A stretch of DNA of 64,000 nt, from the NCBI RefSeq assembly GCF_034347385.1, contig NZ_CP133777.1, forward strand, positions 1,426,001 to 1,490,000. Reading direction: 5' to 3'. The notes beneath the pieces were generated by a model. It searched no databases and was not told the origin of the DNA. It worked only from the letters and a program-made list of their open reading frames with translations. This document shows positions 8,802-17,791 of the stretch, piece after piece; position 1 is the first letter of the stretch; each line of letters starts with the position of its first letter. Source of the stretch: Actimicrobium sp. CCC2.4. GTDB taxonomy: Bacteria > Pseudomonadota > Gammaproteobacteria > Burkholderiales > Burkholderiaceae_D. Both the position numbers and the translations under genes were made by a program.

Positions 8802-9038
8802 AAAAATCCGGTGCATCCGGCAATCATGTCGGTTCCCGAGCTGGGTGCACTGGTGCGTCAGGCGCGCAAGGCCCAGGGCCTGACCCAGGCCGACATCGCC
8901 GGGCTGGCCAATACCGGTACCCGCTTTCTGGTCGATCTCGAAAACGGCAAGCCTACCATCCAGCTGCAAAAAACATTGGACGTGATGGCCTTGCTGGGCT
9001 TGGAACTGGTGGTGGCGAAGAAGGGAGCGCCACGATGA
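8778..9038 (+). CDS. hipB: HipB-like antitoxin, XRE-family helix-turn-helix
   Basis: The 86-residue protein contains a Cro/C1-type helix-turn-helix (about residues 20-75; ELGALVRQARKAQGLTQADIAGLANTGTRF). It overlaps the downstream kinase gene by four bases (ATGA), the usual hipBA arrangement, where HipB neutralises HipA and represses the operon. The N-terminus before the helix-turn-helix is a short basic extension. Operator-like palindromes lie immediately upstream and overlap the start. Confidence 0.92.
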   Translation: MKNSPIGKKNPVHPAIMSVPELGALVRQARKAQGLTQADIAGLANTGTRFLVDLENGKPTIQLQKTLDVMALLGLELVVAKKGAPR

Positions 9039-10309
9039 AGATCACCGGCAACGACGATACCCTTGCCGTGTTCGTGGAGTCGGCGTTGGTCGGCACCCTG
9101 TACAACGACCAGCCGCTGGCGTTTGAATATGCCGCAGCAGCGACCCGGGCGCTGACGCCGGAAATCCCGCTGCAAGCCGGCAAGATCAACACCTCCTTTG
9201 TTCATGCCTTTTTCGAGAACCTGTTGCCGGAAGGTGACCAGCGCACGCTGATCAGTCTGCGACACCACGCCTCCTCCGTTTTCGGGATGCTGGCGATCAT
9301 CGGCGGGGACACCGCCGGTAGTACCGTGTTACTGCCATCCGGCCAGCTGCCGCAGCCCGCGTCTTACCAGCGTAGCAGCTGGGAGGCGGTCAATGCGCTG
9401 CTGCACGGTGGTGATGGCGCTGCCGGGGAGAGTGGCGAATTGGCCGGTGGTAGCGAATCCGGACCGCGGCTCTTGATTTCCGGCGCGCAGTTCAAGTTGC
9501 TCGTTTCAATTGATCCTGACGACAATCCGCTGCTCCCGCTGGGTAACTCACCCTCGACCCATATCCTGAAGCCGGATATGGTGCGGTCCGATATCAAGCT
9601 ATTCGCATCGGCCCTCAATGAAACCATCGTCATGCGCGCAGCCCATTTGTGCGGCCTGCCCACGGCTGCGGTGCGCTACCGCCGCGAGGTCAAGGCTTGC
9701 CTGGTGGAGCGCTATGACCGCTACCGCGATGCCGCCGGCGTCTTGCGACGGCACTGGCAAGCCGACTTTTGCCAGTTGTCCGGCAAGGCATCGGACGTCA
9801 AATACGAAGCCGACGGCGGGCCGACATTCGCACAATGTTTTGCGTTGTTGCGCACGCATTCAGTCCTGCCGGCAATCGACCAGCGCAACTTGCTGCGCTG
9901 GCTGTTCTTCAATTTGTCCGTCGGGAACAATGACAGCCACGCAAAGAACCTCTCGATCCTGGCGACGCCAGACGGACCGCGTCTGGCACCGTTCTACGAT
10001 TTGATGAGTACGCGGGTTTATGCGGGACTGGGCAAACAGTTTGCCTTCCAGATCGGTGGGGAGAACCTGCCCGGGAAAATCGGTGCGCCGCAAGTGCAGT
10101 CGCTGGCGACATCGCTGGGTGTCACGCCGAAGTATTTGCTGACGATTGCCGGCGACATGGCCAGTAAGGTGGACGCTGCTATCGCGCTGGCAGCCAATGA
10201 AATCGGTCGGGATCTTAGCCCGGCCGAGATGGTCATCGCCGGGCGACTGCAGCTGAAAATTGCCGGGATCGTGAAGCAGATGCGGACGAGGATTTTGTCG
10301 CGGTGTTGA
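9035..10309 (+). CDS. hipA: HipA-family serine/threonine kinase toxin
   Basis: The 424-residue protein has the HipA order: N-terminal subdomain 1 (FFENLLPEGDQR near residue 60), the P-loop-like SGAQFKLLV (residues 149-157), THILKP with the ATP-binding Lys at 179, and the catalytic loop GNNDSHAKN with Asp at 300, followed by FYDLM with the metal-binding Asp at 322. HipA toxins phosphorylate glutamyl-tRNA synthetase in E. coli and halt translation, producing dormancy; targets vary among homologues. All catalytic residues I can check are intact. Translation is coupled to hipB. Confidence 0.93.
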   Translation: MKITGNDDTLAVFVESALVGTLYNDQPLAFEYAAAATRALTPEIPLQAGKINTSFVHAFFENLLPEGDQRTLISLRHHASSVFGMLAIIGGDTAGSTVLLPSGQLPQPASYQRSSWEAVNALLHGGDGAAGESGELAGGSESGPRLLISGAQFKLLVSIDPDDNPLLPLGNSPSTHILKPDMVRSDIKLFASALNETIVMRAAHLCGLPTAAVRYRREVKACLVERYDRYRDAAGVLRRHWQADFCQLSGKASDVKYEADGGPTFAQCFALLRTHSVLPAIDQRNLLRWLFFNLSVGNNDSHAKNLSILATPDGPRLAPFYDLMSTRVYAGLGKQFAFQIGGENLPGKIGAPQVQSLATSLGVTPKYLLTIAGDMASKVDAAIALAANEIGRDLSPAEMVIAGRLQLKIAGIVKQMRTRILSRC

Positions 10310-10318
10310 CGTAGCCGG

Positions 10319-11743
10319 TTATCCCCGCGCCGCCCCGATCTCCCGTTCCAGAAACCGCCACACCCCCGCATCCTCCATCGTCGCCACATTGATCCGCATG
10401 CGGTGCGATGGCAACTGGCGTGGCGAGAACAGGCAACCTGGTGCCAGCAGCATGCCGTCGGCCATGGCTTTTTCGGTCAGCGCATTGGTGTCGCAGCCGG
10501 CATCGGCCCAGACAAACATGCCGCTGGTGCTGGCGTTATCGACACGGATGCCGATGCGTTCGAGCCGGCGTAGCGTCTTTTCGCGCACGCTGTCGAGACG
10601 GCTGCGCAAGCGGTCCAGATGTTTGCGATAGCGGCCTTCGGACAGGATTTTGTAGATCACGCGTTCGCCGATTTCGCTGGTGGTCAGCGTCGACAGGATC
10701 TTGCGATCGGCCAGCTGGATCGCCAGTTCGGGCGAGGTCGCAATGAAGCCAACGCGCAAGTTGGCGGCCAGCGTCTTCGAAAATCCGCCGAGGTAAATCA
10801 CGCGCTGCAACTGGTCCAGCGCCGCGATGCGCGTGGTACTGCCGGCATGCATGTCACAGTAGATATCGTCCTCGACGATCATGAAGTCATGCTGCTCGGC
10901 CAGCCGCAAAATCTGGAAGGCCTTGGCCGCCGAGAGCGAGGTCGAGCTCGGGTTGTGCAGCACCGAATTGATCACGTACAAACGTGGCTTGTGCAGCGCG
11001 GCCATCTCGGCCAGCCGCACAATATCGGGACCATCGGCCAGGCGCGGGATGCCGATCACCTTGGCGCCTAGCAGCGAGAACGAACCGAACATCAGGAACC
11101 ACGCAGGGTCATCGACGAAGATGGTGTCGCCCGGCTGCAGAAAATGCCGCGCCACCAGATCGAGCCCCTGCGTCACGCCGGTGGTGGTGATGAATTGCTC
11201 GGGCGTGGCGGTGATGTCGAGCTCGGCTAGCTTCAGTTGTAGTTGCTGGCGCAGCGGCAGAAATCCCTGCGGTACGCCGTATTGCAGCAGCAGGTTCTGG
11301 TTGCTGCGGGCGACCGAACGCAACGCATTGCCGATCAGGTCGGCATCAAGCCAGTCGTTCGGCAGCAAGCCGCTGCCGGGCATTTTTTGTGGCGGCAACT
11401 GGCGGAACATATTACGCACCAGCCAGACCACGTCGAGTTTGGGCGGGGGCGCAGCCGAGGCATCCGGATGCCGTCCGGCGCTGACCATCGCATGCCGCTC
11501 GCGCACGTAAAAACCCGAGCCGCGCCGCGATTCCAGATAGCCTTTCGCGACCAGCCTGTCGTAAGCTTCGACCACGGTAAAGCGCGAGACATCGTGCAGG
11601 TCCGAGAACTGCCGGATCGACGGCATCCGTGCGCCGATGCGCAACAGCTTGTCGTCGATGCGCAGGCTGACCGAGCGGACGATCTGTTCGACCAGGGATT
11701 CGGCGCTGTCGCGCACAAGGAGCGGAGGATTTGTACTGGCCAT
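10319..11743 (-). CDS. MocR-type regulator (GntR winged helix fused to aminotransferase fold)
   Basis: Residues 10-82 form a GntR-type winged helix (RMPSIRQFSDLHDVSRFTVVEAYDRL). Residues 105-474 form a fold-type I aminotransferase domain with EDDIY (Asp 292) and the PLP Lys at 323 in GGFSKTLAAN. MocR proteins use PLP as a ligand and usually control a divergent neighbour; here that is the LysE-type exporter at 11843. A 10-bp direct repeat lies between them. The controlled pathway is probably the amino-acid cluster downstream. Confidence 0.92.
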   Translation of the reverse strand: MASTNPPLLVRDSAESLVEQIVRSVSLRIDDKLLRIGARMPSIRQFSDLHDVSRFTVVEAYDRLVAKGYLESRRGSGFYVRERHAMVSAGRHPDASAAPPPKLDVVWLVRNMFRQLPPQKMPGSGLLPNDWLDADLIGNALRSVARSNQNLLLQYGVPQGFLPLRQQLQLKLAELDITATPEQFITTTGVTQGLDLVARHFLQPGDTIFVDDPAWFLMFGSFSLLGAKVIGIPRLADGPDIVRLAEMAALHKPRLYVINSVLHNPSSTSLSAAKAFQILRLAEQHDFMIVEDDIYCDMHAGSTTRIAALDQLQRVIYLGGFSKTLAANLRVGFIATSPELAIQLADRKILSTLTTSEIGERVIYKILSEGRYRKHLDRLRSRLDSVREKTLRRLERIGIRVDNASTSGMFVWADAGCDTNALTEKAMADGMLLAPGCLFSPRQLPSHRMRINVATMEDAGVWRFLEREIGAARG

Positions 11744-11778
11744 GGCACCGTGACAGTCTAGAGAAATGAATGGGTAAT

Positions 11779-11799
11779 TGTACTGGTGCTGTACTGGTG
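11779..11799. promoter_or_regulatory. Direct repeat in the MocR/LysE divergent region
   Basis: TGTACTGGTG occurs at 11779-11788 and again at 11790-11799, a period of 11 bases, so both copies face the same side of the helix. MocR regulators such as GabR and PdxR bind direct repeats between divergent genes. Placement 36 bases from the MocR start and 44 from the exporter start suits control of both. Confidence 0.55.
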
Positions 11800-11842
11800 T
11801 TGTCGATTACGATGAAGCCTCTTCCTGCTTGCGGTGCTGATC

Positions 11843-12445
11843 ATGTCATCCCTGTTTTTTTCTCTGGTTCCTCTGATGGTGTTTGCCTTCGTATCATCGA
11901 TCACGCCGGGACCGAACAACATCATGCTGACGTCGTCGGGCATCCGCTTCGGCTTCGTGCGCTCGATTCCGCACATGCTCGGTATTGCGTTCGGCTTTGG
12001 CGGGATGCTGGCGCTGTGCGCCATGGGCATTGGCAGCCTGATCCTGGCGGTGCCGGTGCTGCACCTTGGACTGAAGGTGGCCGGTTCCGGGTATCTGGTG
12101 TACCTGGCCTGGCAATTGCGCCGCATCGCGTTTCGCAAGGACGAGGGCGAGGACCAGCGGCCGATGACTTTTCTGGGCGCTGCGCTGTTCCAGTTCGCCA
12201 ATCCCAAAGCCTGGGTCATGGCTATCACCGGCGTCGCGGCTTTCCTGCCGGAAGTGCAGCCGGTGGCGCTGGCCATCGCGCTGTTCTGCTTCGTATTCTG
12301 TGCGGTCAACCTGCCGTGTATCGCGGTGTGGGCCGGTGCCGGCTCGGTGCTGCGGCGCTATCTGGCACAGCCGGAATGGCAGCGCGTGTTTTGCGTCGTG
12401 ATGGTCGTGCTGACGCTGTATGCGGCAGCAGCGATCTGGATGTGA
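11843..12445 (+). CDS. LysE/RhtB-family amino-acid exporter
   Basis: The 200-residue protein is very hydrophobic with about six membrane segments and starts with the family signature FVSSITPGPNNIMLTSSG. LysE/RhtB proteins export amino acids or related metabolites. ATG at 11843 is chosen; a GTG at 11834 is also in frame and neither has a good ribosome site. It is divergent from the MocR gene and precedes the RidA-aminotransferase-cyclodeaminase genes, suggesting relief from excess of an amino acid. Confidence 0.9.
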   Translation: MSSLFFSLVPLMVFAFVSSITPGPNNIMLTSSGIRFGFVRSIPHMLGIAFGFGGMLALCAMGIGSLILAVPVLHLGLKVAGSGYLVYLAWQLRRIAFRKDEGEDQRPMTFLGAALFQFANPKAWVMAITGVAAFLPEVQPVALAIALFCFVFCAVNLPCIAVWAGAGSVLRRYLAQPEWQRVFCVVMVVLTLYAAAAIWM

Positions 12446-12538
12446 CGACTGCCGCCGTATAGCGGCGATAATGCGGGGTCAAATTTTTTACTGGCCGGTG
12501 GCAGGTGCCGCCGGCAATCTTATTTTCTGGAGACCACC

Positions 12539-13003
12539 ATGTCCGTCTACGACAAACTGACCGCCCTCAATATCGAACTGCCCGCCACCGCCGCGCCAGC
12601 CGCTGCCTATGTGATGGCGGTCCAGACCGGCAACACCGTGTTCCTGTCCGGCCATCTTGCCAAAAAAGACGGCAAGGTCTGGGTCGGCCAGTTTGGCAAG
12701 AACATCACTACCGACGAAGGCAAACTGGCTGCGCGCGGTATCGCCATCGACCTGCTTGCGACCTTGCAGGCAGCCTGCGGCGGCGACCTCAACCGCGTCA
12801 CGCGCATCGTCAAGTTGATGAGTCTGGTCAATTCGACCGGTGATTTCACCGAGCAGCATCTGGTCACTAACGGCGCGTCGGAGCTGATCGGCGAACTGTT
12901 TGGCGAGCAAGGCAAGCACGCCCGTTCGGCTTTCGGCGTCGCGCAAATTCCGATGGGTGCCTGCGTTGAAATCGAAATGATCGCCGAGATCCGCCCGGCC
13001 TGA
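12539..13003 (+). CDS. RidA/YjgF family protein
   Basis: The 154-residue product resembles the longer RidA-like subgroup (YjgF_endoribonuc type): NTVFLSGHLAKKDGKVWVGQ, then DLLATLQAACGG and a C-terminal VEIEMIAEI strand. RidA proteins hydrolyse reactive enamine/imine intermediates released by PLP enzymes. Its position directly before an aminotransferase and an ornithine-cyclodeaminase-like gene fits that role. This subgroup often lacks the canonical deaminase arginine, so activity is uncertain. Confidence 0.87.
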   Translation: MSVYDKLTALNIELPATAAPAAAYVMAVQTGNTVFLSGHLAKKDGKVWVGQFGKNITTDEGKLAARGIAIDLLATLQAACGGDLNRVTRIVKLMSLVNSTGDFTEQHLVTNGASELIGELFGEQGKHARSAFGVAQIPMGACVEIEMIAEIRPA

Positions 13004-13095
13004 TCGCGTTCAGTCTTACCGGACGCTGCCTATCCGGCATCGTCCGTTCCCGGGGCGGCCACAAGCAGCCCGAATTTTTTATCTCCGGAGACATC

Positions 13096-14289
13096 ATGCC
13101 CACCGAAAAAACACCCGCCTTGCAATGGCACTTTGCCGAACGCGCTTTGCGCCTGCAAGGCTCGGTTATCCGCGAAATCCTGAAGATCGCCCAGCGCCCG
13201 GAAGTCATTTCGTTCGCCGGCGGCTTGCCGTCGCCGGATACCTTCCCGATCGCGCACATGCAGGCCGCTTTCGACAAGGTTCTGTCAGCCAATGGCCGGA
13301 TCGCGCTGCAATACGGACCGACCGATGGCTACCTGCCGCTGCGTGAGTGGATTGCCAATTCGCTGTCGATTCCCGGTGTGGCGATTGCGCCGGAGCAGGT
13401 ACTGATGACGTCGGGCTCGCAGCAGGCGCTCGATCTGATCGGCAAAGTGCTGATCGATGAAGGCAGCAAGGTACTGGTCGAGACCCCGAGTTACCTCGGC
13501 GCGCTGCAGGCGTTTTCGGTCTACGGTCCCGAGTTCGTATCGCTGCCGGGCGACGAGGCCGGTTTGCTGCCGGAGGCGGTGGCGTCGGTGGGTGCCGGCG
13601 CACGGCTGTTGTATGCGTTACCGAATTTTCAGAATCCGACCGGCCGCACGCTGTCGCTGGAGCGCCGGCGGGCGCTGGTCGAGACCTGCGCCCGCCTTGG
13701 TCTGCCGCTGATCGAAGACGATCCGTACGGCGCGCTGAGCTATCGTGCCGCGCCGTTGCCCAAGATGCTGACGATGCATCCCGACGGCGTGGTCTACATG
13801 GGATCGTTCTCGAAAACGCTGACGCCCGGTATCCGCCTCGGCTATGTGGTGGCGCCGCTGCCGCTGGTGCGCAAGCTGGAACTGGCCAAGCAGGCGGCTG
13901 ATCTGCACACCGCGACACTGACGCAAATGGTGGTGCACGAAGTGGTCAAGGATGGCTTTCTGGACACGCACATTCCGACTATCCGTGCGCTGTATGCGGA
14001 GCGCTGCGCGACGATGCTGGCGGCACTGAGCGCATTCTTTCCGGCCGGCGTCACGTGGACGCAACCGGAGGGCGGCATGTTCATTTGGGTCACGCTGCCG
14101 GCGCACATCGACAGTACGCAATTGCTCGACAAAGCGATCGCACAAAACGTCGCTTTCGTGCCGGGCGCGCCGTTCTATGCGACCAATCCGGTGCGCAATA
14201 CGCTGCGCCTGAGCTTCGTCACCGTGACGCCGGAGCGCATCCGCGAAGGCATCGAAAAGCTGGGCAAACTGATCGCCGCACAATGCTGA
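13096..14289 (+). CDS. PLP-dependent aminotransferase (LysN/2-aminoadipate type)
   Basis: The 397-residue protein is a fold-type I aminotransferase without a helix-turn-helix. Visible elements are ISFAGGLPSPDTFP near the N-terminus, LPNFQNPTG (179-184), EDDPYG and the PLP Lys 240 in GSFSKTLTPGIRLGY. It is closest in style to 2-aminoadipate or aromatic/branched aminotransferases of the MocR-related branch. A CCGGAGA site precedes the ATG. The downstream gene overlaps its end by seven bases, so the two are translated together. Confidence 0.9.
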   Translation: MPTEKTPALQWHFAERALRLQGSVIREILKIAQRPEVISFAGGLPSPDTFPIAHMQAAFDKVLSANGRIALQYGPTDGYLPLREWIANSLSIPGVAIAPEQVLMTSGSQQALDLIGKVLIDEGSKVLVETPSYLGALQAFSVYGPEFVSLPGDEAGLLPEAVASVGAGARLLYALPNFQNPTGRTLSLERRRALVETCARLGLPLIEDDPYGALSYRAAPLPKMLTMHPDGVVYMGSFSKTLTPGIRLGYVVAPLPLVRKLELAKQAADLHTATLTQMVVHEVVKDGFLDTHIPTIRALYAERCATMLAALSAFFPAGVTWTQPEGGMFIWVTLPAHIDSTQLLDKAIAQNVAFVPGAPFYATNPVRNTLRLSFVTVTPERIREGIEKLGKLIAAQC

Positions 14290-15200
14290 CCATGCGCACC
14301 TTCGATGCCGACCAGACCGTGTTGGCGCTGCCGTACTCACGTCTGGTGCCGGCCATCGCAATTGCCGCGCGCGAGCTGGCAGCGGGGCAGATCCGCTCAC
14401 CTGACCGGTTGGTCGTGCCTCTGGATGGCGGCGGCGTCCTGTTGTGCATGCCGGCCACCGCCAGTGACATCGGCGTGACCAAGCTGGTCACTGTCCATCC
14501 GGACAATGCGCGCCGCGCGTTGCCGGTGATCCAGGGCGAAGTCGTGGTCTTCGATAGCGCAACCGGTCAGCGGCTGGCGCTGCTCGATGGCCCGACCGTC
14601 ACCGCGCGCCGTACTGCTGCCGTCACGCTGCTGGGTATTCAAACGCTACTGCCGCGAGCACCGCAATCTGCGCTGCTGATCGGCACCGGCGTGCAGGCGC
14701 TGGCGCACGCGGAGGCGCTGATCGACTTCTTCGGTATCGGCGATTTCCGGATTGCGGCACGTGACGTTGGCAAGGCCGAATTATTCTGCGCGGTGCTGCG
14801 TTTGCGGTACCCGCAGATCACGGCAACGGCGCTGTCGAGTACGTTCGACGAGGTGCCGGTGACGGACGTCGTCATCGCCCTCACGACCTCGCGCACGCCG
14901 GTGATTCCCGCGCAGCTTGATGCAAGCACGCTAGCCATCGGCGTCGGTGCATTCAAGCCGGAGATGGCGGAATTTCCGGCCGCGCTGCTCAACACCCGCA
15001 CCATCGTCGTCGATGACCTCGCCGGTGCGCACCACGAAGCGGGCGACCTGATTCAGGCGCAAGTCGACTGGACAGCAGTGCGTGGCTTGGCATCGGTGCT
15101 CGATGGCGGCTTGCCGGCATCGGCCGTGCTGCCGGTGTTCAAGACCGTCGGGCAGGCTGCCTGGGATCTGGCGGCGGCGCGGGTGGCGCTGGGCGCCTGA
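14283..15200 (+). CDS. Ornithine cyclodeaminase / mu-crystallin family enzyme
   Basis: The 305-residue protein matches the OCD/mu-crystallin family: an N-terminal mixed domain with AGQIRSPDRLVVPL, and an NAD-binding domain with ALLIGTGVQALAHAEAL. Members include ornithine cyclodeaminase, alanine dehydrogenase and delta-1-pyrroline-2-carboxylate reductase (proline or hydroxyproline pathways). The start at 14283 overlaps the aminotransferase stop; ATG 14292 is an alternative. The neighbours suggest it reduces or forms a cyclic imino acid. Confidence 0.87.
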   Translation: MLTMRTFDADQTVLALPYSRLVPAIAIAARELAAGQIRSPDRLVVPLDGGGVLLCMPATASDIGVTKLVTVHPDNARRALPVIQGEVVVFDSATGQRLALLDGPTVTARRTAAVTLLGIQTLLPRAPQSALLIGTGVQALAHAEALIDFFGIGDFRIAARDVGKAELFCAVLRLRYPQITATALSSTFDEVPVTDVVIALTTSRTPVIPAQLDASTLAIGVGAFKPEMAEFPAALLNTRTIVVDDLAGAHHEAGDLIQAQVDWTAVRGLASVLDGGLPASAVLPVFKTVGQAAWDLAAARVALGA

Positions 15201-15230
15201 CGGTCGTTCAACTTCATCAAGGAAAATCCC

Positions 15231-15530
15231 ATGCTTGTCCTGCGCCCCGGCTGCGAAACCTGCGACACCGACCTGCCACCTGATTCAGGCAGCGCCATGA
15301 TCTGTTCCTACGAATGTACGTTTTGCAGTGATTGCGCCGGCACGCTGCTGCACAATACCTGCCCGAATTGCGGCGGCGAACTGGTGCGCCGGCCGGTGCG
15401 GCCGCAAGCCCGGCTGGTGAACAGTCCGGCCTCGAGGGAACGTGTCTACCAGCCGCTGACCGGCGAGCGGTTGACGCGCCATGCTGCACTGGTCGCGCAG
15501 TACCACGGTGTGTTGCCAGCGCAGCGCTAA
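15231..15530 (+). CDS. DUF1272 domain protein, zinc-ribbon-like
   Basis: The 99-residue protein has paired cysteines ([26 protein letters not shown]) in the DUF1272 arrangement, which should bind zinc. The C-terminal third is basic and Pro-rich and not part of the domain. It follows the cyclodeaminase by 30 bases and probably ends the operon. Its 3' end overlaps the converging pncB by four bases. Function is unknown. Confidence 0.85.
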   Translation: MLVLRPGCETCDTDLPPDSGSAMICSYECTFCSDCAGTLLHNTCPNCGGELVRRPVRPQARLVNSPASRERVYQPLTGERLTRHAALVAQYHGVLPAQR

Positions 15531-16717
15531 ACCGCCGGGTGGTGGAAGACTTGCCGCAAATACGCCAGAAAAGTTTCGTCGGTACACAGCGTCTTGCCCG
15601 GCGAATCCGACAGCTTGGCCACCGGCTGGTCGTTGCAGATGATCAGCTTCATCACGATATTCAAGGGCACCAGGCCGACATCATTGGTCAGGCTGGTGCC
15701 GATGCCGAAGCCGGTCAGCACGCGGTCGGCAAAATGCCGGTACAGCGCCAGCGCGCGAGGCAGGTCGAGGCCGTCGGAAAACACCAGCCGCTTGGTCTGC
15801 GTATCGATGCGCAGTTTGGCGTAGTGAGCCAGCGCTTTTTCGCCCCAGATCACCGGGTCGCCCGAATCGTGGCGCAAGCCATCGAACAGCTTGGCGAAGT
15901 ACAGGTCGAAGTCGGCCAGGAAGGCATCCATGCCGACCACATCGGTCAATGCGGTGCCGAGGTCACCGCGATATTCCTGCACCCAGTCTTCGAGGGCCGC
16001 TTTCTGGAAATCGCGCAGGCGCACGCCGAATGACTGGTACGACTGCAGGTATTCGTGCGCCATCGTGCCGATGGGCGTGAGTTGGTATTTGCGCGCCAGC
16101 CAGACATTCGAGGTGCCCTTGAAATACTGCGGCACGCTGGTGGCCAGCGTACGCACGACCTCGTCATGCCAGGCACCGGAGTAGCGCCGGCGCAGGCCGA
16201 AATCAAAAAATGCGAAACCGTTTTTGCGTAATGGTTCATCACCGAATGCGGTCAGCGTGGCGATCTTTTGTTGCAGGCGATGGCGTCCTTCTGCCAGCGC
16301 CGCCGCCTGATCCGAGCCCCGGAAATACAGCTCGTTGACGATCACCAGCACGAAGATCTCGAAGCCGGTCACATGCACTTGCGGACCGCGCGCATGGATA
16401 GACAGCGTGTCGCCTTCGACGGTGACATGGATGAACTTGCGCTGGAAACGGAACACCGTCAGGAAGTCGACGAAGTCGCTTTTCATGTAGCGCAGGCTGC
16501 GCAGGTAATCGAGTTCATCGTCGGCAAATGCGAGCGTGCACAGGTGATCGAGCTCGCGTTCGACATCGGCCTGCAGTTGCGCCAGCGGATACGCCGGCGT
16601 GTTGCGACAAGTGAAGGCGTATTCGGTTTGCGCATCGGGGTGGCTGTGCAGCAGCGCCTGCCACATCGTGAACTTGTAGAGGTCGGTTTCGAGCAGGCTA
16701 TGGACGATGGGAGGCAT
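15527..16717 (-). CDS. pncB: Nicotinate phosphoribosyltransferase
   Basis: The 396-residue protein begins [21 protein letters not shown], the NAPRTase N-terminal signature, and contains [19 protein letters not shown] and VFSDGLDL segments of the barrel domain. It converts nicotinate and PRPP to nicotinate mononucleotide in NAD salvage. Length matches the family. A GGGAGGC sits near the start on the other strand's complement but no strong ribosome site is seen. It lies nine bases beyond the MBL gene in the parE-led minus-strand run. Confidence 0.95.
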   Translation of the reverse strand: MPPIVHSLLETDLYKFTMWQALLHSHPDAQTEYAFTCRNTPAYPLAQLQADVERELDHLCTLAFADDELDYLRSLRYMKSDFVDFLTVFRFQRKFIHVTVEGDTLSIHARGPQVHVTGFEIFVLVIVNELYFRGSDQAAALAEGRHRLQQKIATLTAFGDEPLRKNGFAFFDFGLRRRYSGAWHDEVVRTLATSVPQYFKGTSNVWLARKYQLTPIGTMAHEYLQSYQSFGVRLRDFQKAALEDWVQEYRGDLGTALTDVVGMDAFLADFDLYFAKLFDGLRHDSGDPVIWGEKALAHYAKLRIDTQTKRLVFSDGLDLPRALALYRHFADRVLTGFGIGTSLTNDVGLVPLNIVMKLIICNDQPVAKLSDSPGKTLCTDETFLAYLRQVFHHPAV

Positions 16718-16726
16718 GGGTGTGGT

Positions 16727-17791
16727 TCAGAATTTGACGGTTTCGCCGTGACGCAGTACGCCAAATTCACCGGCCGGTACGGCAGCATCCTTCAGCGCCT
16801 GAATAAGCGCCTTTGGTGGTTCATCGAGTGGCTCATCGGTCAGCTCGAAGGTGCCCCAATGGATGCCGATCGAGCGTTTCGCGCGCAGGTCACGATGGAT
16901 GCGTACGGCTTCGGTCGGGTTGATGTGCTGCGGCGCCATGAACCAGCGCGGCGCGTACGCACCAATCGGCAGGAGTGCCAGATCGGTTTGCGGAAAGCGT
17001 TTGGCGATGTCGGTGAAGTCGGCCGAATAACCGGTGTCGCCGGCAAAGAAAAACGAAAACGGCTTCGTTGCCGCCGCATCGGTACGCACCATCCAGCCAC
17101 CCCACAGCGTCTCGAAACGGTCGGTCAGCGTGCGCGCCGACCAGTGCTGCACCGGCACCAGATGCAGGTCCAGTCCGGGCACGCTGGCATGCTGCCACCA
17201 GTCCAGTTCGCGCACGTTGGTGATGCCGGCGTCGGCCATCCATGCCTTCAGCCCGAGCGGCACCAGAAACAGCGGCGGCCCGCCGGCCTGTTTGTTGAGC
17301 TGCTGCACGCTAGGCTTATCCAGATGGTCGTAATGGTTGTGCGAGATCAGCACCACGTCGACATGCGGCAGCTGCGCAACGGTCATCGGTACGCGCACCT
17401 TGCGCTTCGGGCCATAAAAACTGACCGGCGACGCGCGCTCCGAAAAGATCGGGTCGGTCAGGACATTGACGCCATTGACCTGCATCAGCACCGTTGCATG
17501 GCCGATCCAGGTCGCGCTGGTGACGCGTTGGTTTTGCGCCAGCCAGGGCAGATCGGGACTGTCGACCGGGAACTGGTAATTGTTGGCCGGTGGCTTGGGC
17601 AAGCCTTGCGTGATGCGCTCCCATTGCCACTTGAAGAACGAGCCGCCGCTGATGGCACCCTCCAGATAATTATTCTGGTAGCCGTCTTTCGTGTGATGCG
17701 ACGGCGGGGGCGCACTGGCCGGTTCGGCCACTACGCAACCCATGCACAGCAGTGCCGTGGCCAGCGTGACCAGGCGCTCGAGCGCTCTCAT
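16727..17791 (-). CDS. MBL-fold metallo-hydrolase, predicted lipoprotein
   Basis: The 354-residue protein has an N-terminal membrane segment ending in LLCMGC, a lipobox, so it should be anchored in the envelope. The core has the metallo-beta-lactamase motif [13 protein letters not shown], with further ligands in [12 protein letters not shown] and GIHWGTFEL. It resembles the NAPE-PLD-like / UlaG-like phosphodiesterase branch. It overlaps parC by four bases but functional linkage is not obvious. Confidence 0.85.
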   Translation of the reverse strand: MRALERLVTLATALLCMGCVVAEPASAPPPSHHTKDGYQNNYLEGAISGGSFFKWQWERITQGLPKPPANNYQFPVDSPDLPWLAQNQRVTSATWIGHATVLMQVNGVNVLTDPIFSERASPVSFYGPKRKVRVPMTVAQLPHVDVVLISHNHYDHLDKPSVQQLNKQAGGPPLFLVPLGLKAWMADAGITNVRELDWWQHASVPGLDLHLVPVQHWSARTLTDRFETLWGGWMVRTDAAATKPFSFFFAGDTGYSADFTDIAKRFPQTDLALLPIGAYAPRWFMAPQHINPTEAVRIHRDLRAKRSIGIHWGTFELTDEPLDEPPKALIQALKDAAVPAGEFGVLRHGETVKF

